Part shown: positions 10,463-24,100 of the stretch, piece by piece
Layout: each line of letters begins with the position of its first letter
How positions within the stretch are numbered: the stretch's first letter is position 1
DNA from: Paramacrobiotus metropolitanus
Lineage: Eukaryota > Tardigrada > Eutardigrada > Parachela > Macrobiotidae
Length of the DNA: 64,000 bases
NCBI RefSeq assembly: GCF_019649055.1
Contig: NW_026570250.1
Coordinates: forward strand, 310,001 to 374,000
Direction: 5' to 3'
Made by a program: the position numbers and the translations under genes
Notes under the pieces: generated by a model
Seen by the model: only the letters and a program-made list of their open reading frames with translations
Told to the model about the DNA's origin: nothing
The model's database searches: none

Positions 10463-13400
10463 ATGCCCATTCCATTGTGGCTGTTTGGTACGGAGGATTA
10501 TAACAAACGCTGTGCTTATTGATCAGTTTTTGTTTTATTTTGTCAACAGAATTTTTTGCCCTCTTATCGGCGTTCCAGAGAACCTATGGGGCCAGTCACA
10601 ACGTTTCCGGTTTATCCAGAAATCGTCAGTTTCAGGTAACTGCCATTATTTAAGCTTTCAAATAAAAGCGAAGCTCCCACTTGCATACTTACCATCGATA
10701 TGACGTCGTTGATATCATAAAACACACTGGAAATTACCAGTTTTTAATGCAGTTTCTTCAATTTTCATCAAAATTTCAAGTTTAATATTCTGCAAAATTG
10801 CTCCATAATTATTAAAGGGAGTTTTCTGGATATTCGACGATTGTACTTTATTTAAACCTTGGTTAATTTTTGTGCAGTTTTTGCTGTTATTTTGCTACTA
10901 TTGTGAATCAGTGTAATAATTCCAGTCCGCAGATTTAAAGCATGTATGCTGCAGTAAAATGTAATCTGCGAATAAATCATGGCGGTTTTTTCCAAAAAAA
11001 TTACGTGGTATCTCTACCGTTTCAAATATTTCTACTTGTTCCATCACTCCACCAATTTTTGGTATGCTTCGGCTTTTTTAATTTTTGCCCATTTGGCCAC
11101 TGGTTTGAACTGTAAACAAACAGTCGTTTCTACAATAGAGCAGTGCAGTACATTATGAATGCAAATCTGTCAGACAAGTTTATTTGCATGTGCATTGGTC
11201 AACAGGGCACTTACGGACCTTCTCACAATCCGTCGAATGTGCCCATTCAGACACTTATGTCCAGAAATGTGTGCCGCGGAAGAACAGGCTATGTGGCGGA
11301 CACGAGTCGCAATTGTCAAGTTTTTTACAACTGTCTCCCTGATGGGACGATTACCACTAGCACTTGTCCTGGTGACTACCTTTTTGATGAAACCACTCAG
11401 TGCTGCAAAATGCCCCACGATGTCAATTGTGCCGGTTATCCCGACGCCAACCAGGGTGCCATACGTCCAACGGTTTCTGTAAGTGTGTGAAATTGACCAC
11501 CTGTGAAATACTCAAGAGACATAAAGTATTTTTATACTGCTTCGAAAGTGACACTTCGTTTTTTGTCTAACCATTAATTTAAACTTTATCGGATTCTAAG
11601 TTATTGTTATTGCATGGAATCATATACAACAGTTTCTTCCGTCGTATATAATTATTGTCCATATTGATTGTATATAAAACTGAATTTTATTAGATGAAAA
11701 TTAAAAACAGCGTTTTTCTTTTTGTTGTAAATAGTGCATGGGAAAACGTGGATTCTATCCAGACCTTCCTTCCGGATGCAGGATATTTTACTTCTGTGAA
11801 CCAAGCGGTCGCTCCCGTCAGTTAAGCTGTCCAGGTAAAACTCCAGTTCAGTAATTTTATTGTTAGTAAATCAGTGCATTTATAAAAGGCCATGGCTGGA
11901 GGAAGGGATAGGTCTGTATATAACGATTTATGATTTGTTCGTCGTTTCGTCATTTTTGCTAGTACGTACATACGAGTGAACGTTATTTTTCTTTTCTACA
12001 TACAAGTTGATACAACAAAATTAATAACGTGAGGCTAGGACATGATGCTGATGTGATACCGGTAAAACCTTTAAAATTTAGCCTAATGTTTTGAAAATTT
12101 GTAGATGGATTACTTTTCAATGAGATCATCGGATGTTGTGATATTGCTCAAAATGTTCGCTGCGGAGGAGCTCCACTTCCTCCGTCGACGTCACCGGTTC
12201 CGGTCGACGGCGGGGTAATACACGGTTCAGCAGCTGACTGACCATCAAACACTGACATTCAGCTGCGTATTATATAATTTGGATACATTCATCAATCAAA
12301 TTTTCAGGAAGTGTTTTGCCGCAGCCATCCTCCCGGTTTCTATATGAACCCGACGGACTGTTCAACGTACTTTTACTGCCAGAACAGTAATCGGCACAAT
12401 CTACTACGCTGTCCCAATGGACAGGCATTCAACGAACTGACCAGTAGCTGTGATAATGATTTGAGCCGTTGCAATGGAGTGCAAATTGACCGTAGAGTAA
12501 GTGCCGATCCTGACTGTATGTGTGTGTGCATTTGCAGTTTTTCTCCATTACCACCAGATAAATATTTACCAATGTAAATGTTTATCAAACGCTATCGGAT
12601 CTAATTTGAGTATTTTCACGCTCTCATGCTCTTGAACGTTATATCGGCTTCGAAACGTTATGGCTTATTCAGAACTGCAGAGCGTAAGTGAAATTTATGC
12701 AGTCAAGAGCACATACTGTTCAAATACACGTACACAAATTCCCAATTATTAATCTCGCTAAAAATGCACCATGAGTTACTTCATATTTATTTAACAAGAA
12801 ATAGAAAAAATCTTTCTGAACACTGGTTTTCGCAAATAATATCGATAAATGTCAAGGATATTTTTATAAGACTATTTTTTTTTATTTTTTTTTATCGTGA
12901 TTGCCGCGTTTGTCACTACACTGTCAGACAATTTTTTTGAATTGCTGTATATTACTAGTACGCTTACCTGAAATTTGATTTGTGAGTATAGTGCCGCAAA
13001 TAATTTGACCCGCTAACCATGCATTTCACATTGTGATAGTGTCATACAACCCTTCTATTACGCATCAACAGGTGCGTTAAGCAGATCGCAGATTTATAAT
13101 TGGATTTAAATAAACTTCTTTGCTAGCTCAATGTGCGCTTTGTACTTCACCATTTTTTACTCTGGCAGCGTAATGCATGTTACATAATAAATCTGATATC
13201 TTTGCTAGCCCGAACAACAATGGCGTGCACAACGGCTTTACTTGTTAGAAGGTGGACAATGTTTAAGCAAATCTGCTCACTTGTCAGAAAACCTTACAAA
13301 GCAAACAAACGCTCTACTTTTAATATAGCAGTTTATGTTCGTTTTCGCTGTTTAGTCATCGTTTGCTGATTGTGACAAGTTCGGTAAAAAAGGGATTAAA

Positions 13401-16400
13401 ATTTGTGTTTATTTTAGTGACGAAGTTGTCGCTTGTTGTCAGGTTTTCGATTGCACTGGCCGAAGCGGATGGTATTCGGGTAGCGATCCAAACTGCCAAT
13501 ATGCCTTCTACTGCAACGCCGGAATCGGTTATATGCACAGATGTCAAGGTGGGCAAGATTTGCAAAGTTATAGCTTAATGCACAATTTAAAAAAATTAAT
13601 GGCTTTAAAAAATGAATACAATAAATACAAAACAATACTCATAAGTTTTAATTAGCGTTTCGTGCTGGGAAACGTATTACAAGAGTATCAGTTAACAAAA
13701 AAAAGGCCATAACATCATTTCCGTTCCGCCAAATGAAAGGCAAAGTAAACATCTTCCTTCTCTACCATGTCGCTAAATGTAACGAGAACAGAAACTGCAT
13801 TTCCTCTCTGAATCTCGATACCAATTCTTTGGCGTAAAAACTCTCCTGAGCGGGGGTTGCCTGTGCTGTCGATGATCTTTCTCGACAGCTCTTTGAAGAA
13901 CTTCTTCGTCAGGGGTCCAAATGTACCTGTAGTTTCGATCGCCAGCGGCTGAACGATGTAACGGTCTGCCAGCCCGCTATATTTTTCTAACTTCCGATTT
14001 TCCCGTATTTCCGCTGCACTACCCGGCACTCTGGACGTCTGTGCGATGTACGTTTGCGCAAATGTGTCCGCCACGGTTACATCCCACACGAGCGGCTTTC
14101 CGTTTTTCCAGGGAAAAGCTGTCACACCGTCGGGCCGCTTTCCATCGCCTCTATCCAAGCCCGCCGGCTCGAGTGACGATGGCACTTTTGCCGAACTCAA
14201 CGCCCGTTTGGTCGCTTCATTCAAGACTGCGTGGACACCGTGTCTTCCTTTCGCTAACTTGCATACCAGCCCATGGTGTCCTAGACTGTCTAATAATAAA
14301 TACAAAACTAAAACAAAAACAAAACTAAACAAAACAATAATAATAAATACAAAACTTTTGGCAATATAAATAATAAATACAAAAACAAGCTAACTATGTA
14401 AATGACTTGTGGCAATAAATACAGAACTTTTTATCAAGAGTATAAGAACTGTATGCTAAAACACTGTTGAACTTACAAATATTTAAAATTCTTCCCCCAT
14501 GCTTAGCTTAAAACTTATCGTGAGTTTGTACACCAGATGTTACAAAATTGTTGAATTAAATTATTTAATTAGGTAACTTACGGTGGAATGCATTTACTTT
14601 GTCTTGCGAGCCAAGAGAAAGAGTTCAATGCCCACGCAACGGCAACACCGGAAGTGGTCAAACCGTGGTGATAAGACCGCCAATAACGCCGGTAACTACC
14701 GGTACAATAGCGCCGCCACAAAGGCCTGGCAGCTACGGTCCTGCAACACAAAATCCGTATGGAGATTACCTGTTCACCACGCAACAGCCGTGGAATTACG
14801 GGAATGGTGGCGGTGTGTTAACATACCCATCGGTGACTACAACGGTGTCGACTTATTACACCTATTCGTCCACCCAGCATACCACGAACACTAATCCAGG
14901 ATTAGGGATTGTAAGCACGTGTTAATAGGACAAACAATTACTGCTCGTTAGTGCTAATGAAGAACTTGTTTGCGGTTTGTGTATTTACAGGACCGTACTT
15001 ACGACTGTCGCGGCAAAATCGGCTATTATGCGGTTGTCGAAAGTGGATGTTCACAGTTTATCTACTGTAATCCGGAAGGGATTGCGCATCGTTTTGCTTG
15101 CCCGAGCATTTTACTGTTTAACAATGTAGGTAATCGTGTTAAGCAGATCTGCTAAGCGATCGCAAAGTATCAGCGAAGATCCTACCTATACATTAAAAAT
15201 GAATCGAAAATATCAAACATCATATTATTCATATACATACAGTAATACGAGTGACGCACCATGGCTTAAATTCATTTGATGGGTGAAGTACTGTAAATTC
15301 TCATAAAAATACAGGTACTTATTAAAAACTGCAATAAGTTAATTACAAACGTGTACATGCAGCAAGATATGTAGTATATATCCGTATTACCATACGTATG
15401 TTAACACCTTTAAATATTCAGTTTTAAATTGTTGAATTAGCTGCATAATGCAAAGACAAGTTATAATTTTGGGCCCGTTTAACTGTATATGTAGCTGGCT
15501 CAATAGTCTAAATTAAATGTACGTAATCTAAACAAGGATATCCAGTACTTACTTCTAATTGCAGAGTTTATCAGTTTGTGATTGGCCACAAAACGTTCGC
15601 TGTCAAAATCAATACACACCGGTAAGTCGCTTAGATTTTTGGTCATTTGCAGCCTGTAAAATTACTGCAGACACTAATAAATTTTTGATTTCGAAGGGAT
15701 TTTTGCCCAACACTTTAACCCCGCCAAATTTTGATTGCCGAGGCAAAAACGGATTTTTTGCTGACCGAACACGTGGTAGTCGATTGTTTTATCTCTGTCA
15801 TTCTGACGGTGGGAAATTCCAGTATGTCTGTCCAGGTATGCAAGAGTTCCGTTTATCTTCTGGGTATTTTTATTTATGCGAAAAATGAATCAAGTCGTCA
15901 TGGCCAGTGAAATTTATCTAAATATTTATCGGCAATATAATATTATTGTTACTGTCGTTAGTATGATTATTGATAATCTATTATGTTATTTTTCAGCAAA
16001 TCTGGTGTTCAATGAACGTAAGTTTTGTCCCTTAATTGGACTTAACGGTAATCGATACTGAGTCACTGAATTTTGCGCTTTTTTATTTAGAAACGTCCGT
16101 GTGTGATTGGCCTGACTACATGAAGCAGACTGGTTTTACTTCCGGTTCCCAAACAGTACACAGAATACTTTCAAGCTAATTAAAAATTCTCAGTTTTGAT
16201 CAGAATGTGCACTTTACGTTTCTTAGGGCGGCAGAACGCAGACGTCGGCGGCCCAAGTTGAATGGAACGGACCAGCCTTGGACTGCCGGCTGCGACCCGC
16301 CGGATTCTACGCTAATCCCAACAACAATCAAGTGTACGCCCGCTGCACACCGGATGGCACCTTTATTGCCATGCCCTGCCCACAGGCTACTGTTTTCGAC

Positions 16401-18650
16401 CAGGGACTGGGATTATGTGTTTTTCCTTACCAAGTTGGACAAGCTCAGACCTACCAAGGAAATTACGGAAGTTCGACGAATACCGGTGGCAGCTATAATA
16501 GCAATGTCAACGGTAACACGGGTGGAGCAGATTATCAAGGAAATTACCAAGTGAGACCAACAAGCACCGAACAATACCAGCCGCGTCCCGTACCAAATAC
16601 AGCAACGTTCAGGCCTCCGCCGGTGGTAACGACGACCTCGTATGTCGCTCAGCTGCGTCCGTATACCGGCCCGGGAAGTGGGCAGCAACCACCGTCGGTC
16701 ACTACGGTTGGATACAGTTACAATGAAATCGAAGGTATCCACTAGTGCCAAATCTACAATTAAACTAGCAATAAAACCCAAAAGGGCCGATTTTTGTTCA
16801 TACAAAACAATTTGGCCGGCTTTATTAACAATTTGGAATACCTCCTCTCTACGTCTGATAGAATAGTAAAGGAAATTTAACCGTAACACCAATATAAAAA
16901 CAGTTAACCGCAATATATTACAGCCAGTTGAGCGTTAACAGTAATATATAACTCTTACGCACTCGGCTGCCTTAAAAGCTGTTGGAAGCTTACGGTTCTT
17001 CTTAACATTTGCAGAAAACAATAACAACAACGACAATATTAACTACAACAATAACCAGTACCAGTACTCTACGGAACCCGAGCCCAGCGGTTTCCCGGGA
17101 ACGTATCCCCCGTATACGCCACCGCAATCCCCACCACCACCAGTTGCACCGGTTAATCAGAATTTTCAATCCGGAAACAACATCGATAGTTTCTTCCAAG
17201 GCGAAGAATACAACATCCTAAGCGGCAGCAACCAGTTTTCTCCACAAAACCAAAACAAGCCCGACTATGGTTACGGTCAAGTGCAGCAAGGGAATGTCAA
17301 CTACCAGCAAACCGGTCAGTCGTTTAACTACCAATTCCAAGGGGGAAATTACGGAGGACAACAGCAGCAACAGCAACACCCGGGATATGTACCAACATCA
17401 CAACAAACTCCCGCTGTGTGTCTGGGAGCGGCTGGGCTGTACGCCGACCGTGCCAGCAGTTGTCGACGGTATTTTGTATGTCAGTCTGATGGGAGCGGAA
17501 GTATACGTGTGTGCCCAGGGACGTCTGTCTTTAATGAATTAACCGGTAAATGCGAAAACTCCCGGAATGTCAACTGCTTCTCTAACGCGCCGGGAATTGT
17601 GCAGCCGGTAAGAAATAGCAATGAAAATCCGTGCGGTAAATTGCAGTTCGGCTTGGAGTTTTCATGTGGTTTACGCTGTGCTGTGTTCATAGTCTGTTCC
17701 GGTATGCATGAATGGGAATAATGCCAATAAGTTTGTACCCGATCCGACCAAAGGATGCATGACCTTTTACAACTGTGAGCAAAATGGACGAGGAACCGGA
17801 TTCCGTTGCCCAGCCGGCATGCAGTTCAACCCCAAAATAAATGCCTGTGACGACCCAAGGTAGTATTAAAAACGAATATATAATATATTTATATTATATA
17901 AGTCAAACTAAAATATACAGCACCTTGGAATAAATGATATTGCAAACTTATTCAAATTTAAATTTATTATTAAAATTTCCGGCGGCAAAGTTTATTACCA
18001 GCACTACACTGTAGACAATAAGTTTGTAACTTAATTACAATATGCAGAAAAGCATTGTTTTCAAATGCCATACAATTTAAGAATTAATTCGCCAAATGGT
18101 TTTGTTTGGTAGGAACTGCAACTGCGCTCCAGAGAACGGTGGAACGATTAACATCAAGATTCCTGTACCGACAACCGTGGTCACCGGCACCAGCGACATA
18201 TATCGGTCAAATCTACAACAATATTCCGGAGACTATTCCACAGCTAATCAAAACATGGATCTGGATATTCGAGTTCGCCGGCCTGTCGTTACATCCGGAA
18301 TGTTGCCCTTGGTTCCTGGCTACGATTCGTCTCTGTATGCTGATGCTTCCGGAAGTCATGCGCGCCTGCCAACATTTTTCTCTGACGATGACAGTTTGGG
18401 AAGCAATGCATCCTCCATTGTCCTAGATATTGTTATAGGTCCGCCTTCCAAGGAAAATACCACTTTGGTGGCTGCCAATACAACACAAGTGCCTGAAGTG
18501 GCGAATTCGAACAAAGTTTCCAAATTGGAACAGGCTGATGACGCTTTGCCGGGAGATAATTATTTTAGAATAAACAGAACTAAAAACAAATCATTAGAGA
18601 AGATTTTTAAAATTTTTACTGAGCGGCATTCAAAAGATTCTCTAAGTTAG
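10463..18650 (+). CDS. CBM14 gene B: secreted protein with nine chitin-binding type-2 domains (17 exons)
   Basis: Exons: 10463-10487, 10550-10635, 11206-11478, 11735-11834, 12105-12214, 12308-12496, 13443-13548, 14573-14910, 14991-15125, 15565-15621, 15697-15835, 15997-16017, 16091-16155, 16227-16734, 17015-17607, 17693-17859, 18113-18650. All phases agree and give 1,149 residues. Exons 1-2 encode the signal peptide (MPIPLWLFEFFALLSAF). CBM14 domains fall in exons 3, 4-5, 6, 7-8, 9-10, 11-13, 14, 15 and 16-17. Seven have all six cysteines. Domains 6 and 7 lack C2 and C6 together. Linkers after domains 4, 7 and 9 are Thr/Pro-, Asn/Gln/Tyr- and Ser-rich. Many weak chitin contacts along a flexible chain suggest a cuticle or peritrophic matrix crosslinker. 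Exon 12 has only 21 bases. The intron between exons 7 and 8 carries a retroelement fragment. The nearest relative here is gene C, whose first domain is very similar. Confidence 0.88.
13715..14332 (-). mobile_element. 5'-truncated non-LTR retrotransposon fragment (C-terminal region of ORF)
   Basis: An intact minus-strand frame of 205 codons. From about residue 18 it carries the C-terminal end typical of reverse-transcriptase polyproteins in many animal genomes: a GHHGLVCKLAKGRHGVHAVLN segment, then a DGKRPDG...PWKNGKPLVWDVTV segment. The RPD-x14-D-V arrangement resembles the PD-D core of the restriction-like endonuclease of RLE-type non-LTR elements. No reverse transcriptase domain precedes it, so the copy is 5'-truncated, as target-primed insertion often leaves. 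It lies antisense inside an intron of gene B. AT-rich AATAAATACAAAAC-like sequence occurs on both sides (about 13613-13640 and 14285-14420). The hydrophobic first 17 residues are probably flank, not element. Confidence 0.7.
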
Positions 18651-21100
18651 TTAGACATTTGTTGCGTATTAAGAGCCTGTTTTGAGTTTTTTTTTTCAGA
18701 GACGCCGCTAAACAAACTGTGATGAGATTTTATTGTAAAAAGAAGTGCTATGTTTTATTCTTTGTTGAACCAAAGTTTATTGGAATCTTCCATGAAAAGA
18801 CTAAAAAATATTAAAAAATGTCGATGATTGTCCGAGTATTTTTCCGCGCGCTACTTGGTGGCTGCAAAACGTTAAATATTGGCAAAACCCTCTGCAGTTT
18901 ATGGTTTTTGAGTGCAGTTAGCATATATACAAGGTACTTCAGGTGCGTAGCACCCAATTAAAGGACCCAATATGCGCATTTTGAATAATATTTGTCCATA
19001 CAAATGTTATTAGCTGTGTATATTTTCTTTACTTATAAAACAATAAGTCACGTCCTGGGCATTATTCTATGAAATAAGCAGAACTGACAGCTGACGGGAG
19101 ACATACCGGTTTCATGAGGCGGAACTTTCATTGTCGATACGACAAAGCCACAATAAATCACGAGGCTTAATTAAGATTCCGCTTAAAATTTGCGTAGGAG
19201 TGGGAATAAACTTCTTTGCATGAATAAATATCACAAGTTAAACCTGATATCCTGAAGCGAAATTATGCTTTCTCGTAAATCGTCTTTGATTGAAGATGCT
19301 AACTCTACGGTAAATTAATGAAGGTATCGTATGATGTAGATCAGTATAAAAGTACGAGCTAGAACAGTCTATCTACTGTATGCTGAAGGTGCCGTCTTTG
19401 TAAACTCTTTAAAATATTCCATAGCATAATTCTGCAGTACTGGAAGATTTTACACGATTTTAGTTGTAACACGGCTCATATGATAAAGACAAATAATTTC
19501 AACGAACATCAACTGCACTATTTTATGCAAACAGTAAGAAACTATTGCTCATGCTTTTGCCAATTATTATTTCGCTAAGAAGTGATAGACGCTGCCGTAG
19601 TGCAATGAGTCAGTTGCGTTTGTTTTTCTGTCGAGTTGTCAGGATGCAAGTGCACTAAACTGTTCCCATAAATACAAGACTGTCGAATGCTAGCGACTCC
19701 TGACTCCACCGGATGTAGCCAATGAACTGAGTATTAGCCGGTTGTTTATACCGATTGTTAATTTTGAACTTACATAAAAAAATCACAAAAATTTAAGGTT
19801 AAACAAATTTCTGGCTGCAGGAGCGCACTTGAGCCTTTTCACACCAAAGAAACTGTAAAGTAGTGTACGTGACTGAATTAATTATTGTGCACTTGTTTTA
19901 CGCAGTCCTCGAACGGATACTGAACTTTCTTTTATTATGACTCACAAAGCCAGGTCTTGTGTACTAGTGTGCGGTGGTTGATTTGATAATTAAACGCCGG
20001 GAAATCCAATTTTTAATTTTTTAGCTGGTTTTTATTCCGTTCTCGGAAAATCTGTGTATTTCTGTGCAAAGTTTTGAAAATAGTATATCAGTTTAAAAAT
20101 TTATAAAATTTACAAAGGGTTTATGCAAAGTTGCTGGAACCGGTTTAGCACTAGAGCTGCTAATACGTATACTTAGACGTTCACGATAAAAGAAATTTAA
20201 TTCAGTTTTACTGATACATTTCCAAATATTAATTTTCAACAACAAGATGTACAAAACTGCAGAATTATATGGCAGGGATAATGGCACACAACTAAAAGCT
20301 GGAAATCTATGCCGGTCGCACTTGCCAGAAACGTATGCTGCATACAACGTTGCATTTAGAATGCCTCGGAGATGCATTGAATTGCAAGTTATCCCATTCT
20401 TGCAAAAATCGAAATCGTGATTGCGCAGTTTCTGATGCATGCTCATTCAGATGTATACCAAATCTGTATGTTTCGCTAAAATCGCCATAGAATTTATCAG
20501 GGCAAGTAAACTCTTTATGGACTGTACTAGCGGTGCAGCACGTCGAATGGTTTTAACCGTTTCCGGGATGACCCTTCGCACCACTGTACTGATGTCATTC
20601 GCGTAATACATCATGGATTAGCATAAACAGACGACAAATTAGTTGAGGTGGATCTGCACATGCATTGCATATATTTGAGTGGAACAAGACTTTTTTCTCT
20701 GTTGAATATGATGCGAAAAAACGTCGAAGAGTACTCAGGATGTACCAGAAGTTGTAGTCAGCAGCACGTCTTGAGTAAATAATCAGTCTACTTAATAAGG
20801 GGGCGTTGTCACCCAAGTGAAACGAGATGATATCGGCGATTAGTATTTAAGCTTTAATCGTCCTGATCCTGACACTCTGTAAGTGCTGTCTGTATCTATA
20901 GGGATTTTTTTTACTGCCGGTGAGTACAACAACGCGCGCATGAAGTGATCAGCGACGGTGCTTAAGATCATTTCCAAGTGGATTTTCTGTAATATTGCTG
21001 CCTTAATTGATGAGCCGGTCTTAATAACATTTCCCCACCATCGAATGTTTCCCAGCACGCAAGGCGCAGATTGCGCTTATTAAATTTAATACCTGGACAA
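18651..21100. other. Intergenic between CBM14 genes B and C
   Basis: AT-rich DNA with no exon supported by both acceptor and donor. A minus-strand frame at 20093-20446 shows no domain and no signal peptide. Confidence 0.5.
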
Positions 21101-24100
21101 ATGTTGTGGATTATTATATTGGGTAAGACAATAAATATCCAGCTTTTCTCGCATCGCAATAGAAAAAGTGGTTGTAAAATATGTGTTTTGTTTTTACTAA
21201 ATCTATTATTAGTAACAATTAATAAGTGTATATCGATTAAAAACTACGAGTGAATTTGAGGCAATTTTCAGGATGTACCACTATAATCTCAGTAAGTAGT
21301 GTTTGTTTGTTAATGTTTTTGGTATATCTACTATTTCTGTTGGTTTGTTAAAATATTGCTCGGTGAATTGGTAATACATGTAATCAGATATATTTCATGG
21401 CTGATTAGCGTGATGGTTGCCGAAATTGATATATCATTATCAAATCCTCGCCGCCTTGCGTGAAATTTATATGAGGTACCGCATAATGTATTTGCGGTTA
21501 GAATGTTTACAATTGGGCAAATCGTTCTTTTCACGGGATATTGATTCGCCGATTATTTGCTCAAGGGGAGGATAACAATAATTGATAATGAAATGATCAC
21601 ATTTCAACAGTCCCGGCTATTGAGATTACGTAACTTTGTGCGTAGGATGCGTAGTGCATTCGACGTATGGAGTATCGAGCGAGAACATAACCAATTTTGA
21701 CGGACCAGACCAGCCTGTTGCGGCCAAGCTCATCGGGATAGCTGTGCATGTCCCGCCCGAAACCAAACTACGCTACGAAATGGCGCGCGTGAGTAGCCAC
21801 TGGCTAAACCAGGGAGAACCGGCTTAATGCATCGTGTATTTGTTCTGCAGGTGTTAAATAATACACTTGCCCCGCTAAACTTTTCCACCGTAAGAGCCGC
21901 CATCAACAGCCACCTGAAAAACGCCAATTTCAGTGGCCGCACACAGTCACCCAGAAGAAATGAGACCAGAATTAACGCGAACCAAAGAAGTACACAGGAA
22001 AAACCAAAAACAGGATCGGCTAAGGCATCTGAGACAGAATTGGTCCCAATGGAAACCATACTTGTTCCACAGGTTGTTGCCGATCCTCGCTATGACGTGC
22101 GTAAAACAAAAGTTCATTCACAATTCTTTACGAAATTTCTATGTATTTATATTTAATTAGTATAATATCATTCACAATTCTTTACCAAATTTGTACGTAT
22201 TTATATTTAATTTGTGTTAATAATTGTCACTTGTATAAAATATTAGTGAACTCGGTACTTGATCGTCAGATTAACGGTACAAAAGAAGCGGTACTTTTTT
22301 GTCATAAAGGCGGTAACGTTTAATATTACTGTCTGATGGTAGCCATCACCGGGTGACGCGGCGTATCCCGATAAACCCCATCGACAGACTATCCAGGACA
22401 ATGCTATACAGGATTTTGGCCCCTACTTTCCCGGCACCTTTGCCCCGATCCCCACAGCCGACGTGTGGGTGCCGCGGCCGACGGGCATGCCGCGCAGTAT
22501 TACTCCCGTTGACACCAAATGCCGCGGCCGTATCGGTTACGTTGCGGATCTCGAGCACGGCTGTCAGACGTTTTTCAACTGTTTACCGGACGGATCTTAC
22601 GATAAACTGTCCTGTCCAGCCGGGCTGATGTTTGATCAGGATACTTTATCGTGCCAAAAAGCTCACACGGTGGTCTGTTCAGCGGAGAATGTGAGTAGTG
22701 TATTAAGATAAACCGCCGGTAAAGCCGCTTGCCGGGTTAATATGAAAAATAAACGGAGCTGGTTATAATTGAGATGATAATAACTGCCCTAAGGCCGTAA
22801 ACAACAAATACGCGTACGCTCAATACCAGTGAATGTGCCGGCTGATTGCGTAATGCCGGCAACGGTTGTTTGTATGTGATAGATTTTCGACTGTGCGGGA
22901 AAAACTGGATTTTATGCTGACCCTTTCAGTAGCGACCGAAGTTCATACTTCTTCTGCATAAATGGAGAGAAAAGCCATTTCAAATGTCCGGATGGATTAT
23001 TTTTTAATGAAGTGAGGGAAAGCAGGTTTAATGCCTTGTTATGTTGTAATTATGTTGTAATGAAATCAAAAGCATCCATCAACGAAGAAATATGCAGTGA
23101 CAATTATTTCCATCATACACATGCTTTGTATGTTTTCCTGTGTAGAACTGCGGGGCATGCGATTTACCGCAGAACTGCGGTCCAGCGGCACCGGCATCGT
23201 ACATGCTTTCTGGACCGCTATTCAGTCGTGATCGGCCAAGTTCTCAGGCTAATGTTCCATCAACGTCAAACAAGCAGCTGGCTAACAATCAGCAAAGTAA
23301 ACTACTTACTTCATAATTTTCAAGACCTTTGACGCTTATTCTTTCTTGTGATACACCATGAGGCGATGCAGTATTCCCTGCAACTGGTGATTTTTTGGTT
23401 TGCAAATGCAGTACCTTCTCGCAATGGAAATATTATTCAACAAGGCTCGTTTCCCCATTCAAGCGATGTGGCTCCAACTGCAGCAGCGGATCAACTGACG
23501 GCAACTCCAATAAATGCTCGTTCCCAAGATCCACTATCCAGGGGAAATTCTAACGGCATTAATTTTCAAGGTCCCGATGTATGTATGAAAACCCTACAAC
23601 ATCCAGAATCGTGTGAATACGCAGTATTTTTTAAAAGTTAGGTATTTTCGTTTTTTATCGAATTCCAAACGTTACAGAATTCTATTTTTTTCTCAACAAA
23701 ATTAATCTTGAACAGAAAATTATAGTAATAAATCTTTCGCAATTTTTATTGACGCTTGTAACAGCTTGTAAAGTTACGCACAGCCCGGCTTTTTTATTGA
23801 ATCGATTGAACAACAGTTTAATGACTTGCCATTGTCCACTGCAGGAGTTTGACTGTAGCGGACGGTATGGTCTGTTTGCGGATATTTCATCGGGATGCAC
23901 ATCCTACTGGTAAGTGGTCGCCGGCATCCCCCGCCTGTTCTTTGAGTGCTTTGATAGAGAGACCCCGGTCTGATTCATGCACCACTGGCTCTTGTATTGC
24001 AGGGTGTGCATGCCCAACGGTCTAAAACATCTCCTACAGTGCCCCGCACACTTAAGATTCAACGAACTTCTTGGTGCTTGTGACTGGCCGGATCGAGTTT

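Noticed and set aside
21272-21291. A 20-base segment with acceptor (TTTTCAG) and donor (GTAAGT) between exons 1 and 2 of gene C, which could extend the signal peptide.
   Set aside because: It enters in phase 1 and leaves in phase 0, while the next exon needs phase 1. Joining exon 1 directly to 21646 gives a clean signal peptide and an open frame.
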